A DNA stretch of 64,000 nucleotides from Rhabdothermincola salaria (GTDB lineage Bacteria; Actinomycetota; Acidimicrobiia; Acidimicrobiales; Acidimicrobilacustridaceae). Under the pieces are notes generated by a model, which was not told the DNA's origin, searched no databases, and saw nothing but the letters and a program-made list of their open reading frames with translations. The first letter of the stretch is position 1. Each line of letters opens with the position of its first letter. This document shows positions 61,556 to 64,000 of the stretch, one piece after another. The translations under genes and the position numbers were made by a program. Location: the NCBI RefSeq assembly GCF_021246445.1, contig NZ_JAJQXW010000004.1:186001-250000 (forward strand), given 5' to 3'.

Positions 61556-62521
61556 ATGACGACCACCCCACCGTTCGCGCCCGGCTCGATCTCGCTGCGG
61601 CTCTACCCCCACAACGAGCTCGACGCCCCGGCGATCGTCGAGCACCTGTGCGCCATGGCGGCGCGGGCCATCGACGTCGGCTTCGACGGCGTCATGACCA
61701 GCGAGCACCACGGCGGCTTCGCCGGCTACCTCCCCAACCCGCTCCAGGTCACCGGCTTCCAGTTGGCCGCCATGGACGACGGGTGGGCCGCCCCGTGCCC
61801 GCTGCTCATGCCGCTGCGCCCGGTCGGCCTGCTGGCCGAGGAGGTGGCCTGGCTCGACGCCCGCTTCCCCGGCCGGGTGGGGCTGGGGGTGGGGCCCGGG
61901 TCGCTCGAGTTGGACTTCACCGTCGTGGACATGGAGCTGTCCGAGGCCGTGCCCCGGTTCAAGGCCGACCTCCCCCGCCTGGCGGCGATGCTGCGAGGCG
62001 CCGACCTGGGTGTGCTGGAGGGCGACCGAGCGCTCGCCGGCCTCGCCGCCGACGGCCGCCGCATCCCGATGCTCACCACCGCCATGAGCCCCGCCGCCGC
62101 CCGACGGGCGGCGTCGGTCGGCGCCGGCGTCCTCTACGACGGAGCCAGCGTGCTGAGCCGCCTGCGCCGCCTCTCCGACGAGCACCGCGCCGCCGGCGGC
62201 ACCGCCCCTCGGGTGCTGCTGCGTCGGGTGTGGATCGGCGAGCCTCCCGAGGAGGCGTTCGCCGCCCAGTTCGAGGTGTACCAGGGCTACACGCCCGCCG
62301 AACGCCAGAGCCACTGGGAGGGATCGGGCTGGATGACCGGCGACGACCCCGCGGCCATCGCTCAGGAGCTGGCCACCGCCGTCCACGAGTCCGGCAGCGA
62401 CGCCCTGAACCTGCGCATCCACGCCCCCGGCATCGCCGCCGAACGGGCCCACGAGCAGATCGAGGTGCTCGGCGCCGAGCTGCTCCCCCGACTCCGACCC
62501 CTGCTCGCCGCCGGAGGCTGA
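61556..62521 (+). CDS. LLM-class flavin-dependent oxidoreductase
   Basis: A 321-residue luciferase-like TIM barrel. The fold shows GFDGVMTSEHHGGFAGYLPNP, LLMPLRPVGLLAEEVAWLD and RVGLGVGPGS, characteristic of FMN or F420-dependent enzymes in actinobacteria. The substrate is unknown; its divergent acyl-CoA gene partners suggest a lipid or sterol link. It is followed after 4 bases by the alpha-galactosidase gene, so both may share a transcript. Confidence 0.83.
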   Translation: MTTTPPFAPGSISLRLYPHNELDAPAIVEHLCAMAARAIDVGFDGVMTSEHHGGFAGYLPNPLQVTGFQLAAMDDGWAAPCPLLMPLRPVGLLAEEVAWLDARFPGRVGLGVGPGSLELDFTVVDMELSEAVPRFKADLPRLAAMLRGADLGVLEGDRALAGLAADGRRIPMLTTAMSPAAARRAASVGAGVLYDGASVLSRLRRLSDEHRAAGGTAPRVLLRRVWIGEPPEEAFAAQFEVYQGYTPAERQSHWEGSGWMTGDDPAAIAQELATAVHESGSDALNLRIHAPGIAAERAHEQIEVLGAELLPRLRPLLAAGG

Positions 62522-62525
62522 CCCG

Positions 62526-64000
62526 GTGCGCCTGGTCGTCGACCGCATCGAGGTGCCCGGCGCCGGGCGGGTGCGCCTCAGCGGTCCGGGCGGGCCCGGC
62601 GGCGGGCTCGAGGGTCTGGCCACGTCGCTCTCCGGCCCGGCACCGTGGCCGGCGGAGCTGTTGCCGTCCGGGGCCGAGGGCGAGCGCTGGAGCTGGCGCA
62701 TCGTCGAGGACGCCGGCGCACCCCGGGCCGTGCGGCGCGCCGCCCTCGTGTTCCGTCTCGTCGACGTCGTCGGCCCCGTGCGGATGTTCCGCCACGGCTA
62801 CCAGTCGTGGAGCCCGTGCGGCACCGCCGTCTTCGGCCGTGACCGCGACCCGTCGCTGGCCGCCGGTTCGCTCGAGCTGGTCCGGGGGGTGCACCAGGCC
62901 GACCAGAGCGTCGTCGACGACCCCCAGGAGCTGCGCTCCGAGTGGGTGACGGTGCTGGCCGACAGCCGTGGAGAGGCGGTGCTCGTCGGAGCCGACGGCG
63001 GCACCGAGCACGACACCACCTTCCGGCTCCGGTCCGGCGAGGCCGACCCCGAGCTGTGGTGCGAGGCCTTCCTCGGCGACCTGGTGCTCGGCCCCGACGA
63101 GGTCCGCTCGTTCCACGACCTGGTGGTCGCCGCCGGCCTCCCGGCCGAGGACCTGCTGGCGGCCTGGGCCCGCCTCGCCGGCCGCGTCGGCGGGGCCCGC
63201 ACGGACGCGCCCTTCCAAGTCGGGTGGTGCAGCTGGTACCAGTACTTCCACGACGTCACCGAAGGCGACATCGTGGCCAACCTCGACCGGGCAGGCGACT
63301 GGCCCTTCGACGTCGTGCAGGTCGACGACGGCCACCAGCGCGCCATCGGCGACTGGCTGGTCACCAACGACCGCTTCCCCAGCGGCCTCGAGGCCATGGC
63401 CGCCCGCATCCGGGATGCGGGGCACCGCCCCGGCATCTGGCTGGCGCCGTTCCTCGCCGCCCCCGACTCAGAGGTGGCCACGACCCATCCCGACTGGCTG
63501 GCCCGGTTCCCCGACGGCTCCCCGCTCATCACCATGTTCAACCCGCCGTGGGGCGGCGGCCTCGACGGGTTCATGTACGGCCTCGACACCAGCCATCCGG
63601 AGGTGCTGGCCCACCTCGAGGCGGTGGCCGCCACGCTCGTGCACGCGGGCTTCACCTACCTGAAGCTGGACTTCACGTTCAGCCCTTCCTTCGACGGCGT
63701 CTGGCACGACCGCTCCCTGACCCCCGCCCAGCGGGTGCGCGCCGGGTTCGACGCCGTCCGCGCCGGCGCCGACCGGGCGGCCCGGATCGCCGCCCCCGAC
63801 GAGGGGGCCTTCCTCCTGGGCTGCGGAGCGCCGCTGGCCCACGTGGTGGGGGTCGTCGACGGCAACCGCATCGGTGCCGACGTCGCCCCCTCCTGGCCGG
63901 TCGAACCCGCCACCGAGCCGCTGGCCGGCTACGTCGAGAGCCAACCCTCCACGGCCAACGCCTGGCGCAACACCGCGGCTCGCAGCTCCATGCACCGCCG
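62526..64000 (+). CDS. GH36-type alpha-galactosidase, N-terminal part (3' end outside window)
   Basis: The first 491 complete codons of a glycoside hydrolase related to melibiase, which removes alpha-linked galactose. A beta-rich N-terminal domain (RHGYQSWSP) leads to the catalytic barrel at about residue 230 (WCSWYQYFHDV, QVDDGHQ, GIWLAPF). The nucleophile Asp382 is in YLKLDF, and the likely acid/base Asp452 lies in IGADVAPSW. The reading frame is open to the window end. GTG at 62526 starts 4 bases after the LLM gene. No signal peptide is seen, so it acts in the cytoplasm. Confidence 0.85.
   Translation, partial: MRLVVDRIEVPGAGRVRLSGPGGPGGGLEGLATSLSGPAPWPAELLPSGAEGERWSWRIVEDAGAPRAVRRAALVFRLVDVVGPVRMFRHGYQSWSPCGTAVFGRDRDPSLAAGSLELVRGVHQADQSVVDDPQELRSEWVTVLADSRGEAVLVGADGGTEHDTTFRLRSGEADPELWCEAFLGDLVLGPDEVRSFHDLVVAAGLPAEDLLAAWARLAGRVGGARTDAPFQVGWCSWYQYFHDVTEGDIVANLDRAGDWPFDVVQVDDGHQRAIGDWLVTNDRFPSGLEAMAARIRDAGHRPGIWLAPFLAAPDSEVATTHPDWLARFPDGSPLITMFNPPWGGGLDGFMYGLDTSHPEVLAHLEAVAATLVHAGFTYLKLDFTFSPSFDGVWHDRSLTPAQRVRAGFDAVRAGADRAARIAAPDEGAFLLGCGAPLAHVVGVVDGNRIGADVAPSWPVEPATEPLAGYVESQPSTANAWRNTAARSSMHR

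Overview
This 64 kb window is very GC-rich chromosomal DNA from an actinobacterium, most likely a member of the Acidimicrobiia. The evidence is a WhiB protein, a DevR/DevS-type two-component pair, two SARP regulators, a small acyl-CoA carboxylase epsilon subunit, LigC/PolDom DNA repair proteins, an LLM-class flavin oxidoreductase, and GTG starts throughout. The class-level placement is an inference; no rRNA lies in the window. Genes are densely packed, mostly in short operons with 4-base stop/start overlaps. No gene-free stretch exceeds 300 bases. Many genes carry a TAnnnT box 6-9 bases before the start codon, which suggests widespread leaderless transcription.

Layout. 1-8 kb: end of a CtpE-like P-type ATPase, a divergent devR/devS-like pair, a kinase fusion with a PPOX protein, a LigC-type ligase, an MFS transporter and a degenerate RsbW-like protein. 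8-14 kb: dut, orn, two metallo-beta-lactamase-fold hydrolases, a second MFS transporter, a NUDIX hydrolase and FxsA. 14-17.3 kb: selA-selB, the selenocysteine insertion machinery. 17.4-22.7 kb: whiB, an NfeD-like membrane protein, two ArsA/Get3-type ATPases, a STAS protein, a single-domain response regulator, tRNA-Pro(CGG) and a MazG-like protein. 22.7-27.7 kb: lysC-asd, two tandem membrane-anchored cyclophilin-like proteins and a cyanophycinase-like protein lacking its catalytic Ser. 27.9-31.7 kb: hydroxyacyl-CoA dehydrogenase, aat and ethylmalonyl-CoA mutase. 31.8-38.5 kb: an envelope module with a Pro-rich anchored protein translationally coupled to a histidine kinase and OmpR-type regulator, a secreted PLP-repeat protein, a GGDEF-fold protein without the motif, a His-rich multispan membrane protein and an LPYTG surface protein.

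38.6-46.1 kb: class III CoA-transferase, metallophosphoesterase, a large SARP regulator, and accE-accD. 46.2-49.6 kb: LigC, PolDom, tatA and a 5'-3' exonuclease. 49.7-57.5 kb: O-methyltransferase, MMPL exporter, hemerythrin protein and a second large SARP. 57.7-64 kb: a lipoprotein, an SDR, an acyl-CoA dehydrogenase, an NTF2-like protein, a divergent LLM oxidoreductase and the 5' part of a GH36 alpha-galactosidase.

The strongest candidate for an undescribed unit is the SARP/hemerythrin/MMPL/O-methyltransferase block. The promoter region between the SARP gene and the hemerythrin gene carries three 11-base direct repeats, the geometry expected of a SARP operator. Other notable signals are five perfect 25-base repeats in a divergent promoter (61372-61496), three 23-24-base repeats plus an inverted copy upstream of an MBL-fold gene (9058-9163), a TACCGnnCGGT operator-like motif shared by the hydroxyacyl-CoA dehydrogenase and ethylmalonyl-CoA mutase genes with a half site at accD, and several proteins that keep a signalling or enzyme fold but lack key residues.
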